A stretch of 64,000 nucleotides of DNA from Bacillota bacterium (GTDB lineage Bacteria > Bacillota > Clostridia > Acetivibrionales > JAEXSP01), in assembly GCA_023453795.1 (NCBI GenBank), contig JAEXSP010000019.1, forward strand, positions 377,174 through 441,173, in the 5' to 3' direction. This document shows positions 34,132 to 43,100 of the stretch, piece after piece; within the stretch, counting starts at the first letter, position 1, and each line of letters opens with the position of its first letter. Below the pieces are notes generated by a model that saw nothing but the letters and a program-made list of their open reading frames with translations, made no database searches and was not told the origin of the DNA. Made by a program: the position numbers and the translations under genes.

Positions 34132-34174
34132 GTGTCGAGGGACGGTTCTAAGACACGATTTGTCCAAAATGCAA
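34132..34174 (-). repeat. REP-like 43-base repeat, right side of the restriction island
   Basis: Inverted partner of 29757-29799. Read on the plus strand it starts GTGTCGAGGGACGGTTC and ends its hairpin with GACAC, the full REP-like form. It lies about 150 bases upstream of the regulator gene, so the pair brackets the whole operon. The rest of the 34013-34335 gap must hold the operon promoter; I see no gene. Confidence 0.75.
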
Positions 34175-34322
34175 CATTAAACTTATCCCCAAATAGTCCA
34201 AACTGCCGTGCAAAAATCCCGGCAGGGGCAAAATCAAAAAGATCTTCAAGACCGAAGTCCTGAAACCCTTGATTTCTCTGGAGTCTCATCTTACCATGGT
34301 AATTTTATGCTTGAAACGCCAC

Positions 34323-34346
34323 AAAAAAGAAACCCTCACGGGTTTC
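34323..34346 (-). terminator. Terminator of the trpS-scpA-scpB operon
   Basis: A perfect 7-base stem GAAACCC/GGGTTTC with a 4-base loop overlaps the scpB stop and is followed by TTTTTT on the minus strand. Confidence 0.85.
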
Positions 34347-34902
34347 CGTCGTTTATCGTTTCTTCCAAGTTCCCTGTCATGTTCTCCAATTCATTCGTCT
34401 CAAGCCTTGGCATGTCATTCAGGGCCTTGAACCCGAAGCTTCTGAGGAACTCCTCTGTCGTTTCATAGAGCATAGGCTTGCCCGGAACATCCATCTTTCC
34501 GGCTTCCTTGATCAGATTCCTTTCAATGAGCCTTGTTACTGCGCTGTCTGAATTGACACCCCTGATCTGTTCTATCTTTCCTCTGGTAATCGGCTGATTG
34601 TAGGCAATAATCGCCAGCGTCTCAAATGCCGCCTGTGATAACCCCTGCCTTTGCCTTGGAGCAAACAGCTTCCTGAGATATTCATAGTGTTCAGGCCTCG
34701 TACACAGCTGGTACCCATTGTTTATCTCCCTCAGCATAATGCCTCTTTTCGAGCTTTTAAAATTGAGGATCATATTATTCAAGATGAGCTTCGTTGTCTT
34801 TTTATCAACCTCGATTATTTCTGCTATCTTCTCAAGCGACAGTGTATCGCCTGCTGCAAAGAGCAGCCCTTCTATCACTGACTCTATATCCTTTATTTCC
34901 AA
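34336..34902 (-). CDS. scpB: Segregation and condensation protein B
   Basis: A 188-residue protein made of two winged helices (about 5-85 and 90-170), the standard ScpB build. The conserved stretch QGLSQAAFETLAIIAYNQPITR, quoted in parts as QGLSQAAFETLA and IIAYNQPITR, and IEQIRGVNSD mark the family. It binds as a dimer to ScpA in the SMC condensin complex that organises and separates the chromosome. The start is TTG with GGGGTG upstream; it follows scpA by six bases. Confidence 0.95.
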   Translation of the reverse strand: MEIKDIESVIEGLLFAAGDTLSLEKIAEIIEVDKKTTKLILNNMILNFKSSKRGIMLREINNGYQLCTRPEHYEYLRKLFAPRQRQGLSQAAFETLAIIAYNQPITRGKIEQIRGVNSDSAVTRLIERNLIKEAGKMDVPGKPMLYETTEEFLRSFGFKALNDMPRLETNELENMTGNLEETINDGNP

Positions 34903-34908
34903 TCAAAT

Positions 34909-35718
34909 TCACCCCGCAATGTCTGACTCATTGTCTTCCGAAAGCTTCTCCAAATCAAATTGCTCGTAATCATCCGCAGCCTTATGGATATAAATATCCG
35001 TAAACTGCCCCTTCTGCTCCAGATTAACCTTTTTTAGCTTTGCCAGCTCCAAAACGGCCATGAAGCCGGTAACCACCTCGGTTCTGGATTTCTTCTTCAA
35101 CGTAAAGATATCGGAGAATACGCAAAAGGTTTTGTTAAAAAGCGTTCTTATTATTTCGCGCATTTTGCTTTTAATAGAGACCTTTTCATGCTGCAGTATA
35201 TGGGTTGTTATCTTGCCGACATTGGTATTAAATCTTCTTTTATTTTTCTCCACAAGTTCGCTGTATACTCTCAGGAGTTCTTCCGGCGAAAGGTCTAATG
35301 TCTCGTCCTCTCTTGCGAATTCGATGAGTTCGGGAAGCTTGTAGCAGACCTTCTCCCACTCCGCTTCCCTCTGTCTCAGAACCTGTGAAAATTCCTTATA
35401 CTTTTTGTATTCTACCAACTTAAGAATGAGCTCTTCCCTGGGGTCCACTTCTTCTTCCTGCTTGTCCTTCTTATCAGGAAGGAGCATCTTTGATTTTATA
35501 TGAAGAAGCGTTGCGGCCATAACAAGGAATTCACTGGCTATTTCAAGGTTCATTTCCTTCATGGCAAACAGATATTCCATATACTGATCCGTAATCTCGT
35601 TGACCGGAATATCATAAATACTCACCTGATTCTTTTCAATCAGGTGAAATAAAAGGTCAAACGGTCCTTCAAAATTCTGTATTTTAATTGTACATGCTTT
35701 CGTAAGAGAACTCTCCAT
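34909..35718 (-). CDS. scpA: Segregation and condensation protein A
   Basis: A 269-residue kleisin. The N-terminal domain has FEGPFDLLFHLIEKNQVSIYDI, given here as FEGPFDLL and VSIYDIPVNEIT, and MNLEIASEFLVMAATLLHIKS split as EFLVMAATL and LHIKSKMLLP; these bind the SMC coiled coil. The C-terminal winged helix (FNKTFCVFSDIF onward) closes the ring. It works with ScpB encoded downstream and with SMC encoded elsewhere. It begins seven bases after trpS. Confidence 0.95.
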   Translation of the reverse strand: MESSLTKACTIKIQNFEGPFDLLFHLIEKNQVSIYDIPVNEITDQYMEYLFAMKEMNLEIASEFLVMAATLLHIKSKMLLPDKKDKQEEEVDPREELILKLVEYKKYKEFSQVLRQREAEWEKVCYKLPELIEFAREDETLDLSPEELLRVYSELVEKNKRRFNTNVGKITTHILQHEKVSIKSKMREIIRTLFNKTFCVFSDIFTLKKKSRTEVVTGFMAVLELAKLKKVNLEQKGQFTDIYIHKAADDYEQFDLEKLSEDNESDIAG

Positions 35719-35725
35719 ATAGCCC

Positions 35726-36712
35726 CTACCAGTCTATCTTCATTGCACTGCGAACTTCTTCCATGGTCTTCTGTGCTTTTGCTCGTGCCTTCTTGTTTCC
35801 TTCCTCAATGATTTCTCTGATCATTTCAGGCTTTTTGAGAAGCTCCTGTCTCTTTTCATATATCGGAGTAAGGTATTCCGCCATCTTATTTGCAAGGTTC
35901 TTTTTGCACTGAACGCAGCCTATTTTACCGCCTGTACATTGTTCTTCTATCCCGCACACTTCACCTTCGTTGAACACCTTATGGAAAGCATAGACAGAGC
36001 AAACATCCGGATGTCCCGGATCATCTTTTCTGATCCTTGCCGGGTCAGTAATCATTGTACTGACTTTCTTTCTTACCTCTTCCGGGCTGTCAGAGAGAGC
36101 AATAGTGTTTCCGTAGCTCTTGCTCATTTTCCTTCCGTCAAGGCCGGGCAGAACCTTTGCCTTTGTCAGAATCGACTTGGGTTCCGGAAATACTTCTCCG
36201 AACAGGAAATTGAAACGTCTTGCAATCTCCCTTGTAAGCTCGACATGCGGCACCTGGTCTTCTCCGACAGGTACATAGTCAGCCTTGTATATAAGTATGT
36301 CGGCTGCCTGGAGGTTTGGGTATCCAAGAAACCCGTAAGTAGTAATGTCTTTATCCTTCATTTGAGCCAGCTGATCCTTATAAGTCGGGTTACGGAACAG
36401 CCAGGACAACGGAGTCGTCATCGAAAACAGCAAATGGAGCTCAGCATGCTCCTTAATGCTGGATTGGAGGAACATGCTGCATTTTTCAGGGTCAAGTCCG
36501 GCGCTAATCCAATCTATTACCAAATCAGTTATATTATTTTTAATTTCAGACGTGTCTTCATATCCTGTAGTAAGGGCATGCCAGTCTGCAACAAAAAAGT
36601 GGCAGTCGTATTCATCCTGTAGTTTTACCCAGTTTTCAAGGGCACCGAAATAGTTTCCAAGGTGCAGGGCACCTGTAGGCCTCATGCCGCTCAATATAGT
36701 ACCTTTTTTCAC
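35726..36712 (-). CDS. trpS: Tryptophanyl-tRNA synthetase with probable Fe-S cysteine motif
   Basis: A 328-residue class I synthetase. The HIGH-type motif is GALHLGNY (residues 14-21) and KMSKS is at 195-199. A cysteine set C238, C259, C266 and C269 matches the CxxxxxxCxxC pattern known from Thermotoga TrpRS, which binds a [4Fe-4S] cluster in the anticodon-binding part; the last three positions have the same spacing. The motif is absent from Bacillus and E. coli enzymes. No T-box leader is visible in the 274 bases upstream. It heads the operon with scpA and scpB. Confidence 0.95.
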   Translation of the reverse strand: MKKGTILSGMRPTGALHLGNYFGALENWVKLQDEYDCHFFVADWHALTTGYEDTSEIKNNITDLVIDWISAGLDPEKCSMFLQSSIKEHAELHLLFSMTTPLSWLFRNPTYKDQLAQMKDKDITTYGFLGYPNLQAADILIYKADYVPVGEDQVPHVELTREIARRFNFLFGEVFPEPKSILTKAKVLPGLDGRKMSKSYGNTIALSDSPEEVRKKVSTMITDPARIRKDDPGHPDVCSVYAFHKVFNEGEVCGIEEQCTGGKIGCVQCKKNLANKMAEYLTPIYEKRQELLKKPEMIREIIEEGNKKARAKAQKTMEEVRSAMKIDW

Positions 36713-36986
36713 AGTTATTTCACTCTCCTGTTGATTGATGTATTTCCCACATTAGCTATTTCTTTTCTTCTTATATTAGCATATTAATAATCAAATTTAC
36801 AACAAATAATATGCCCAACTACCTAGACAATCAAAATTTCATTTGGTAAACTTTAGTTAAGAATCGGCAAAAATATTAATTCCGGTTCTTTTTTCAGAAT
36901 ATCCACGAACTTAAGGGTTTCTGTAAAAGATTACCAGAAGTTATATTTTGACGGTTCCTAAATAAATATTTTAGGAGAACTGTTTA

Positions 36987-37631
36987 ATGAATATATTTAA
37001 CCGAAGTCCTGAAGAGATTTTATATTCCTTGCCCGGAATACTTATTGCAATTGTATTTCATGAATTTGCCCACGGTATTGTCTCTGACAAGCTTGGAGAC
37101 CCAACTCCAAGAAGCACCGGAAGGTTGTCCCTGTCTCCTCTCCCGCATATTGATATAATCGGTTTTATATTAATGCTGCTTGTCGGCTTTGGATGGGCCA
37201 AGCCGGTACAGATCAACCCAAGTTATTATAAAAAACCGCGCAGGGATGAGATTCTTGTTTCAATAGCAGGGCCGTTAATGAACATTATAATTGCATTCAT
37301 ATTTTTGGGTTTCATAAAGGCACTTTTTGTATTTGGAATGAATTTGGGCAATAATATATTTGAAATATTGTTTTATATGTTTTTTTATGCAATGTCTATA
37401 AACATTATGCTGTTCTTGTTCAACTTAATTCCGATTTATCCTCTGGATGGGTCGCATGTACTGTCAAACATCATAGGCTATAGAAACTATAATATTGTTA
37501 ATTTTCTCAACAGATACGGAATGATAATCCTTATTATACTTATAATAAGCCCTTTGTCTTATTATATTATCGGTTACCCTACAACGGTTATTGCCAGATG
37601 GATGTTCCGCTTAGTATCCATCACGATATAA
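36987..37631 (+). CDS. Site-2 protease family (M50) membrane metalloprotease
   Basis: A 214-residue intramembrane protease with about five helices. The zinc motif is HEFAH (25-29) in the first helix; the third ligand motif is NLIPIYPLDGSHV (about 148-160). It belongs to the short YwhC/rhomboid-context subgroup without a PDZ domain. Substrates are unknown; relatives cut membrane-bound anti-sigma factors or clean up signal peptides. Its ATG follows TAGGAGA. It diverges from trpS, and a terminator ends it at 37641. Confidence 0.9.
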   Translation: MNIFNRSPEEILYSLPGILIAIVFHEFAHGIVSDKLGDPTPRSTGRLSLSPLPHIDIIGFILMLLVGFGWAKPVQINPSYYKKPRRDEILVSIAGPLMNIIIAFIFLGFIKALFVFGMNLGNNIFEILFYMFFYAMSINIMLFLFNLIPIYPLDGSHVLSNIIGYRNYNIVNFLNRYGMIILIILIISPLSYYIIGYPTTVIARWMFRLVSITI

Positions 37632-37640
37632 ATTGATATG

Positions 37641-37679
37641 AAAATGAAGCCAAAGGATAAACCTGAGGCCTCATTTTTT
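37641..37679 (+). terminator. Terminator of the M50 protease gene
   Basis: AAAATGAAGCC pairs with GGCCTCATTTT (one wobble) around a 15-base loop and runs into TTTTTT on the plus strand, ten bases after the stop codon. Confidence 0.75.
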
Positions 37680-37689
37680 GTAACTGCAG

Positions 37690-38274
37690 CTATTCCTTCT
37701 TAAAGGTACCGCCCATACCTGATGATAACGTCAGTATCCCTTTCTTGATAGTATATTCAGTCTCTATTGTCGTCTTATTCAAATCATCGGGGGTAATGCG
37801 TATTTTACCTTCTTTTCCTCCATCAAGTATCTTGTACTTTCCCTTTTCTTCTACCCCAAATGTACTTATAACAAACCTTCCGTTGCTTTTAAATTGTATG
37901 TACGCTGTACTCGTATAGTTTCCTTCGGTGATCTGCATATCCCATTTACCCACAAGCGGGCTGCCTGCAAAAGCAAAACGCAGAACTACGATCAGCAGTA
38001 TCAAAGCCACCGCTCCGACCACTACGATTCCTACCATTTTATTGATGCGGTTTACGGGCTTTAAATCGACATTAATGTGGTTTGCAGGTTGAGAAGAACC
38101 ATCCGGAACATCTTTCCTGGCAGGCGTCCCGCAGCTTCCGCAGAAATTGACGCCTTCAGGCACCTCATCCCCGCAGTTGTCACAATAATACTTTGGAACA
38201 AGAGGACTGCCGCATACGCCGCAGAAGCCCTGCTCAGAACCATACTCTTTGTTGCAGCAGACTTTCTTAATCAT
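37690..38274 (-). CDS. Zinc-ribbon membrane protein with C-terminal extracellular domain
   Basis: A 194-residue protein with two zinc ribbons (CCNKEY...FCGVCG and YYCDNCG...FCGSCG, residues 6-50), one membrane helix (about 80-103) and a beta-rich outer domain (SPLVGKWDMQITEGNYTS and GRFVISTFG, ending GMGGTFKKE) like small lipocalin-type stress proteins. GGGAGG precedes the ATG. It is the last gene of an operon of VWA and zinc-ribbon proteins, separated by 16 bases from its neighbour. Likely a sensor or scaffold at the membrane; function unknown. Confidence 0.8.
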   Translation of the reverse strand: MIKKVCCNKEYGSEQGFCGVCGSPLVPKYYCDNCGDEVPEGVNFCGSCGTPARKDVPDGSSQPANHINVDLKPVNRINKMVGIVVVGAVALILLIVVLRFAFAGSPLVGKWDMQITEGNYTSTAYIQFKSNGRFVISTFGVEEKGKYKILDGGKEGKIRITPDDLNKTTIETEYTIKKGILTLSSGMGGTFKKE

Positions 38275-38290
38275 AAAACCAACCTCCCGA

Positions 38291-38533
38291 TTAATTATTT
38301 AATTTCTTTTTTCCTGATTTCCTCATATATTTGACTATTAATATTGCTGCATACGCCGATATAATTACTGCACCTCCCAATGCAGCATATTTGTATGTTC
38401 TTACATAGAACAAGCCGGTTGAAGTATCAATGTCGAAAATCCTGAAGCCGCTTATCTTGTGATGGGCATAGAAGGAATATATCAACAGGATCAGTCCCAA
38501 CAGCAAAGGTAAAAACTTAATTGCCTTCTTCAT
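38291..38533 (-). CDS. Small two-helix membrane protein
   Basis: An 80-residue protein from the ATG at 38533, which has GGAAGGAG 10 bases upstream; earlier in-frame starts lie inside the previous gene and lack sites. Two helices (about 4-20 and 43-66) flank a short outer loop with FDIDTSTGLFY; the tail is strongly basic (KYMRKSGKKK). It overlaps the Ig-like protein gene by 17 bases, so they are coupled. No family recognised. Confidence 0.65.
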   Translation of the reverse strand: MKKAIKFLPLLLGLILLIYSFYAHHKISGFRIFDIDTSTGLFYVRTYKYAALGGAVIISAYAAILIVKYMRKSGKKKLNN

Positions 38534-40100
38534 CGTTCTGTTCTCCTTCCTTTCCCGATTCATCCGAAAGCCCTTGAGTGTCTTTTGTTTTAGCAGTCCT
38601 TTTCTTACCAGCTCGAAAAAATACAATAGCATAGTAGATAGATAAGGCTAAGAAAATAGCCAAAATAATACCTGCATAAAACAACCAGCTTCCAAGAACG
38701 TCGAATGTTGCCGTAAATACTATTTTAGATTGGTTGCCCGCCAGATCGCTTGAAATTATTGTAATTTTATTTTTTCCTGGCATCATTCTCAGCTTGAAGC
38801 TGAAGCTGCCGCTCTTTCCGACCGAAACATTCCTGCCGTTTATTTTCACCTTTGCTGAAGGTTCCGTTTTTCCGGGAATATAAATATTCGGCGAAGTAAA
38901 ATGCTTTCCGTTCAAATCAGCAGTCATTTGCAGCTGAGGCGGATATGTATCGACATAGTATATTCCTTCATAAGATTTCTTGTTACCCTTGCTGTCGGTT
39001 ATAACAAAGCCCAGATGGTTTTCACCGTCTTCAAGGGCTACGCTGTAATCACCGGCCTTTATTTGATCCTGAATGAGATAATCACCGTTATTAAATATGT
39101 CAAGCTTATAACCTTCAGGGAACTTAACCGGCACTATTATTTTTTTAGAATTAATATTTTTACTTTCGGGAAGGCCTACCTTAGCATTAAAATCAACCTT
39201 CAAAGGCACTGAAATCTTGCTAAAAGAGCCTGAAAGCTCCCCTTTGACTACAGCAACTCCCACATCAAGCTTATCCGAATCGGCAGGTGCCGGATAGGAA
39301 TACCAGTTTTTATCGGTGTCTGATGAGAACAAAAGCTTGCCTGAACCGGTTTCAAAAAACATTACTCTGTAAGCAGACGCGCCTTCCAGGGGCTGCCACT
39401 TTACAAATATGTCGCCGTTAACCATTGAAGCTGTGACTCCCTGCACCGTTTCAGGTATTGATTTGTTTACTATATGAATCTTTGTGCTACAGTATAAGTA
39501 ATCCGGCAGCACGTTGCCGTCCTCAGCTCTCAAATAGAAATAATAATCTCCGGTACTAAGGTTTTCAATCTGTATTTCCCTGCTGCCTTGTGCTGCGTCA
39601 CCGAAATTGGCGACCTGCACACCGCTTCTGCCCTTATCTGAGGTATCTGCAAATACCGAATACGATATGCTGCCGGAGGAATTCTTTGCGGCCCATGTAA
39701 TTGTAATTTTGTCATCGGCAGTTTTTACAGCATTAAACTTTGTAATTTGTATATACTTCGGAAGTTCACCACCTGATACCGTAACCTTCCCCAAAGATTC
39801 ACCGGATATGTTTACACTCCATACACCTGCTTTTGCCGAGCCGACAAATATGACGACAGAGCCCTTGGTCTCATTGTAAACGTTGGGAGTGGCCTTTTTC
39901 CCGTATTCCCTGCCATCAGGACTTTTTAACACCACGGAAGCGTTTTTGTCTGAATTTTCCCAGCTTATTTGGAATACGCAATTGGAAATATCCTTATCAA
40001 TAGTGACCTGAGTGGCTTTATCTTCCGCATATGCACTAAATTGGTTTAAAGATAAAGCCAACAGTAAAACTGCCATTAAAGAAATCAGTTTTTTTAACAT
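38517..40100 (-). CDS. Secreted Ig/fibronectin-like protein with C-terminal membrane anchor
   Basis: A 527-residue surface protein: signal peptide (1-25, ending SAYA), a beta-rich first domain (ISWENSDKNASVVLKSPDG), two fibronectin-III-like domains (about 115-310, KITITWAAKNSSGSISYSVF and DIFVKWQPLEGASAYRVMFF, each a separate piece), two Ig-like domains with PPQLQMTADLNGK and PSAKVKINGRNVSVG, then a membrane helix (about 473-495) and an acidic tail. It is cotranscribed after the giant VWA protein (10 bases). Probably a cell-surface scaffold or adhesin acting with the VWA partner. Confidence 0.75.
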   Translation of the reverse strand: MLKKLISLMAVLLLALSLNQFSAYAEDKATQVTIDKDISNCVFQISWENSDKNASVVLKSPDGREYGKKATPNVYNETKGSVVIFVGSAKAGVWSVNISGESLGKVTVSGGELPKYIQITKFNAVKTADDKITITWAAKNSSGSISYSVFADTSDKGRSGVQVANFGDAAQGSREIQIENLSTGDYYFYLRAEDGNVLPDYLYCSTKIHIVNKSIPETVQGVTASMVNGDIFVKWQPLEGASAYRVMFFETGSGKLLFSSDTDKNWYSYPAPADSDKLDVGVAVVKGELSGSFSKISVPLKVDFNAKVGLPESKNINSKKIIVPVKFPEGYKLDIFNNGDYLIQDQIKAGDYSVALEDGENHLGFVITDSKGNKKSYEGIYYVDTYPPQLQMTADLNGKHFTSPNIYIPGKTEPSAKVKINGRNVSVGKSGSFSFKLRMMPGKNKITIISSDLAGNQSKIVFTATFDVLGSWLFYAGIILAIFLALSIYYAIVFFRAGKKRTAKTKDTQGLSDESGKEGEQNDEEGN

Positions 40101-40110
40101 CTTATCCCCC

Positions 40111-43100
40111 TTATACCTCTACAATAAATCTCTTAAAGAAGTTAACATCGCCATTTGCATTATATCCAAGCTTGAATATCCTGGCATTTGTCGAAAATCC
40201 TTCAAGAGCAGCTATTTTGTTCTCATAGCTGAGGCGCAGCAAACCATCTCCGTCAAATTTCGCACCCAGTATATCGTATTGAAGTCTTCCCTCTGTTTCA
40301 AAAACCACTGTCATTGGTATGTACTTCAAATAAGCCATTTCTCTTGCATTAACCTGAATACTGTTGCCAAAGACCTCAATCGCGCCTTTAATCTGCAATT
40401 CAGCTTTTGCTTCCTCTTTATTGAGTCCGAACGATACTTCGCCCACTTCCTGTCCAAGCAGCTTCATCTTTGCCCCTAATTGTGCATCAAGTTTGAACGG
40501 AGCAATGCTTAACTCTGCATCCTCTATCTCTGCGACATTAAACAAGTCATTCAGCTTTTTGCTTGGCAAAGTGATGTTAAGTGCTTCAAGAAGGTTAAGT
40601 TCTGCTTCGGCCCCAACAAAAAATGTTATTTGTGATGCTGAAGGCTTCTCAAACTCAGGATCGCTCTCGATCTTTTTAATAAATGAATCCGGAAGGAACT
40701 TGTCGATTACGGGCTTTGTTAAAAATGCAAGCTTCTTGACGCCCCCTTCAATCTGGGTTATCTGAATTACATTGTATATCTTTATAGGAGCTGGTGCCCC
40801 ACCATCAAATTTAATTCCCAGTTTTATGCTGTCCGGATATACGTAGTACGAACTCAGTTCTCCATATATTCCCGAAATAGCCTCACCTATCTTAGGTATC
40901 TTAGCCAAACCGGGTATCAGCTTCTCAGTGTCCAGTCCGAAGCCCACCGTGTAGTAGCTCTTTTCATCGCTCATAGTATCTATATCTACCTTAAAGCTTC
41001 CTATATCAACATTTCCTATAGGGCATTTACCTTCAAACTCGACCGAGGCCTTGAATTGTATGTCTGAACCAGTAGCTTTGAATTTGAGTTCCGTACTGAG
41101 GGACTCAAGCTTGCCCCTTGATGAAGCTGTATCAGCAGATTCACTTTGAAACACCTTGCTTAAAAATTCCGAACTGCTCACAGGAGAACTGTCTGAGCTG
41201 CCTCCCTTGGATTTGAAGGCTTTAACAAGTGCATCCTTGATTTCCACAATGTCTCCGCTGAAAGCAGTAAATTCTATGCCGTCTTTTACTACCGCAACGT
41301 TATTTAATTCGAGGTCAATGACTGTCGGTATCTTAATGTTCCAGCTGGAGCCGCCCAGATCAAATTCCGAATCTGTAGGACTTGTTCTTAAGCAGAAGCT
41401 TCCGCTTTTTACTATGAAGTCCCTTCCGCCCATAACAATATTGGCGAATAGCAGGCTGTTCTGTTTGATGTCGCTATAGCTGACATAAACCTTACCTACG
41501 CCTTCAATGCTTCCGGCCTCTGCCAAGTCTATAATATCGGAGCTTGTAACATCAAGCTTTTTCGGTGAATCGGCATGGATTTTGACATCGGCGCTTGACC
41601 GTATTACATCATTTATAACGACGTCTCCGCTTGCTACGTAATTATAATCGTCTATTTTCCCAATACTCTTGGCTTCCACAGTCAGCTGCCCTACTTTGAG
41701 TTTTTTTGCTGTTCCGGGCCTGAAAAGGGAAAATGCCATTTCATTTGTCTTTCTGTTCCCATCCGGATTCTCTGCAGTAACAGAATAAAAACCCGGTGTT
41801 AAAGCCTCAGGCAGCGAAACCTCAGCCTCACCTGAATTGATAACCTTCACGTTCTTCGAATAAAAGCTTCCGACCATAACCTTCATCTTTTTATCAAAGT
41901 TTTTGCCGGTGATTTTTATCTTTGTATCCTTATCCACATTTGAGACTGCCAGAGAAGATGGATTTACGCTGTTAATCCAAAGACTGTCAGGATCCTGAAG
42001 CTGCGCTTCATACTCATCCTTGTCTGTTGGTGTGTCTTCTCCCCCCAGATTGTATGCCTTAAAACCTGAAACGCCTTGCTTTTCCAGCAGTATCTCGCAG
42101 TTTCTTACCTGAGCTTCAGTATTTTTCTCGACAGTATAATCAAATGTATAGTTATTTACTATATACCTTTGGAGCATCCGGTAAATATCATAAAGCTGGG
42201 TCGTATTGTCTGCTTTTATGAAAGCCGCTCCAGTCTGATCAGCAATGTCTCTTAAATACCCTTCGTCCACATCACCGAGTCCGACTGTAAAAATAACAAT
42301 ACCGTTAACTTTGGCATACTTAATTATCTTGTCAAGCAAGCCGGCCTCAGAACTGTTGTCCTGACCGTCAGACATCAGGATCATTGCCTTCACACCGCTT
42401 GCGTCTGCAAGGGTATCAAGGCCCTTTGACAAACCGTCAGATATGTTTGTGCTGCCGTCCGGATAACTCATCATGTTTACTGAACTCTTAAGTATTTCAC
42501 TATTGTTGTTAAGGCCGCTTACTATCGTTGCATTGTTGCTGTAGGTGACAATTGAGAAATTGTCCTTTTTTCCTTTATTGTCAATGCACGAACCTATAGC
42601 CAGCTTTGCATCCTCAAAAGGCCGTCCCTGCATGCTTCCGCTCTGATCTAGTATAACGGCAATATTGGCACCTTCATTGGCAGTGTTTTTCTTCAATTTG
42701 AACTTGGAAATCCTGTAATTCGTATCTGTCACAACGAAATCCTTGCTGCTGTAATTATTGGCTAGTCCGAATCTTCCTTTTTCCTGTCCGCTCAGATTAA
42801 CATCAGCTTTGATGTCAGGGTACCTTGAGTAATCGACACGGCTAATGAAAAGCTGAAGGTTGCTGTATTTCAGTTCTGACACCATTGAATTCTTAAATTC
42901 ACTGTTAATGTTTGCCTTGCCGGTAGGAACGATGTTTTGAGACATCTTGCTTACAATATTGTCAACCGCAGGCGCATATACAGATTCAGGAGGGATTCCC
43001 GAATTGTCCGCACTTGCCAGTGCATCGTTGATTTCCGCAATGTCATTTTTTATAATTGAATCGGAGGAAATTCTGTTTGAATTCAGAACTCTATGTATAT

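Noticed and set aside
34092..34289. A 65-codon leftward frame
   Set aside because: It is made by reading through the REP-like repeat; no ribosome site.
36713..36986. Possible T-box leader for trpS
   Set aside because: The TGGNACCGCG antiterminator core and specifier stem are absent.
38533..38632. Longer start for the 80-residue membrane protein
   Set aside because: It would lie in the preceding gene without a ribosome site, whereas 38533 has a strong one.
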